Below the pieces are notes generated by a model that was given only the letters and a program-made list of their open reading frames with translations, was not told the DNA's origin and did no database searches. Both the position numbers and the translations under genes were made by a program. Positions 62,942-64,000 of a DNA stretch of 64,000 nt are shown in pieces; the first letter of the stretch is position 1; the number at the start of each line of letters is the position of its first letter. Origin of the DNA: an uncultured Gammaproteobacteria bacterium (lineage in GTDB: Bacteria; Pseudomonadota; Gammaproteobacteria; Steroidobacterales; Woeseiaceae); contig CALBPI010000004.1 in the NCBI GenBank assembly GCA_937899415.1, positions 1-64,000 on the forward strand, written 5' to 3'.

Positions 62942-63619
62942 GTGAAGACCGCACGCCCACAACGTGGCCTCAGCACGCAACAACGCGTGCGCTTCATCGG
63001 CAAGCCGCTCGTATTTGGGCTGTCGCTGACGCCCTTTGCCTGGCTCGTTGCCGCGACCTTTGGGGTCTACGGTCTCAGCCTGGGCGCCAACCCGGTCGAA
63101 ACCCTGCTCGAGGACTTTGGGACCCTCGGGCTTCGGTTCACCATGTTCGCGCTGGCCGTGACGCCGCTGCGCAGGCTCACGGGCCTCAACTGGATCGCCC
63201 AGTTCCGACGCATGATCGGGCTGTTCGCGGCGTTCTACGTGACGCTGCATTTCGCCGTGTACCTCGTGCTCGACCAGGGGCTGGCATTGGCACCTGTCAT
63301 CGAGGACATCGTGAAACGCCCCTACATCACGCTGGGGATGATCGCACTCGTGTTGCTGCTGGCCATGACGGCGACGTCAACGCTCGCCGCACGCCGCAGA
63401 TTGGGCAAGCGCTGGCAAAAGCTGCACAACAGCGTCTATCTCGTCGGCATCCTGGGCGTCTGGCATTACTGGTGGCAGGTGAAATCTGACATCACGGAAC
63501 CCGCCATTTACGCGGCCGTGCTCACGGGCCTGCTCGGCATTCGCGTCTTCTGGCGCTGGCAGCGCCAGCGGCGCGTTAAGCCGCCGGTGGCTGCAGCCAG
63601 TCCGCAAAGCGCTGCCTGA
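62942..63619 (+). CDS. msrQ: MsrQ (YedZ) haem-binding membrane subunit
   Basis: 225 residues from GTG 62942, one base after the msrP stop. Six membrane helices; haem-ligand His are seen in FYVTLHFAVYLVLD and in KLHNSVYLVGILGVWHYWW. It passes electrons from the quinone pool or flavin reductase to MsrP. The 3' end overlaps the convergent M61-type gene by 44 bases. Confidence 0.95.
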   Translation: MKTARPQRGLSTQQRVRFIGKPLVFGLSLTPFAWLVAATFGVYGLSLGANPVETLLEDFGTLGLRFTMFALAVTPLRRLTGLNWIAQFRRMIGLFAAFYVTLHFAVYLVLDQGLALAPVIEDIVKRPYITLGMIALVLLLAMTATSTLAARRRLGKRWQKLHNSVYLVGILGVWHYWWQVKSDITEPAIYAAVLTGLLGIRVFWRWQRQRRVKPPVAAASPQSAA

Positions 63620-64000
63620 CGGCAGCATCGGCGGCCTCGTCGCGCGCCAGCCAGGCCGTATCGGCAGGCGGCTCGGCAAGAATCACGCTGAACTCACGCA
63701 ACTGTTCCCCTCGGAACACGGTGACCCGTAACGCATCGCCAGGCGCATGCCGCTGCATGAGCGTCTCCAGTCGGCCGCTGTCGCAACGCGTGCCATCGAT
63801 CGCGACGAGCTGGTCACCGGCACTCACACCCGCCACAGCAGCCGGGCTGCCATTGAGCACGCGGGCGACTCGCGCCTTGTTGCGCGGGTCCATGCCGATG
63901 CCGCACCAGGCTTTGGGCAACTTCTCGGCCGACTTGCCGCCCTTGTCGTCCTTGCCTGCGCTGGCGCGCACATTGAGCGTCACGCCAAATGGCTTGAGCA
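63576..64000 (-). CDS. M61-type glycyl aminopeptidase / PDZ protease, C-terminal part, partial
   Basis: Runs off the right edge, so only the last 140 or so residues are visible. They form a PDZ domain (CGIGMDPRNKARVARVLNGS, then AGVSAGDQLVAIDG) with the short C-terminal tail typical of M61 peptidases, preceded by LLKPFGVTLNV. The catalytic domain would lie beyond the window. Convergent with msrQ and overlapping it by 44 bases. Confidence 0.75.
   Translation of the reverse strand, partial: LKPFGVTLNVRASAGKDDKGGKSAEKLPKAWCGIGMDPRNKARVARVLNGSPAAVAGVSAGDQLVAIDGTRCDSGRLETLMQRHAPGDALRVTVFRGEQLREFSVILAEPPADTAWLARDEAADAAVRQRFADWLQPPAA

Noticed and set aside
1-64000. CRISPR arrays, tRNA/rRNA genes, insertion sequences, prophage
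   Set aside because: No regularly spaced repeats, tRNA-like cloverleafs with conserved loops, transposase or phage structural genes were seen.

Overview
The window looks like the chromosome of a free-living, high-GC (low-to-mid 60s % by eye) Gram-negative bacterium, most likely a gammaproteobacterium. Supporting signs are an RND tripartite pump with an outer-membrane factor, lipoboxed lipoproteins, Tat-type signals, beta-barrel proteins, MsrPQ, SrkA, MscS, Bcr/CflA and a TonB-type protein. I cannot name a genus. I see no phage, insertion sequence, CRISPR array, tRNA or rRNA. Genes are dense, often with stop/start overlaps of 1-4 bp.

Layout. 1-4.1 kb: a partial alkaline phosphatase, the stress kinase srkA, a 400-bp gap holding two palindromes that share a loop but not their arms, a SodC-like lipoprotein, and a rhomboid protease split by a one-base frameshift. 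4.1-10.9 kb: a double-length UvrA and a MerR-type regulator. 11-24.2 kb: an envelope redox region. A leftward block (DUF3570, DUF4266, two beta-barrel proteins, a di-CxxCH PD40 lipoprotein) and a rightward block (mono-CxxCH secreted protein, di-CxxCH LamG lipoprotein, Tat-type DUF1501-like protein) diverge from an 894-bp gap. 24.2-30.4 kb: SRPBCC protein, bile-acid-type symporter, and a histidine kinase / response regulator / TonB-like operon. 30.5-32.8 kb: beta-CASP metallo-hydrolase overlapping a sirtuin. 32.8-39.6 kb: RND pump operon with a divergent TetR regulator and paired operator-like palindromes. 39.6-43.2 kb: yellow/MRJP-like protein, EamA transporter, MscS channel, glutaredoxin-like/DUF3429 fusion. 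43.3-51.1 kb: four paralogous secreted TPR proteins with TonB-like C-termini, interrupted by one opposite-strand DUF4139 gene. 51.1-55.7 kb: EamA, msrA, lipocalin, folE, Bcr/CflA, hypothetical. 55.8-59.3 kb: ileS with a T-box leader. 59.4-64 kb: epoxide hydrolase, SDR, DUF547, msrP-msrQ and a partial M61-type peptidase.

The most notable locus is ileS. It encodes a eukaryotic-like (type 2) isoleucyl-tRNA synthetase whose HIGH signature reads GIHH, the swapped form linked to mupirocin hyper-resistance. It is preceded by what reads as a complete T-box riboswitch: AGUA and GAAC specifier-loop motifs, an AUC (Ile) specifier, a UGGUACC antiterminator bulge and a terminator with six U. T-boxes are very unusual in gammaproteobacteria. 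Next in interest are the back-to-back cytochrome-like envelope clusters, the tandem TPR/TonB-C family and the constant-loop/variable-stem repeats.
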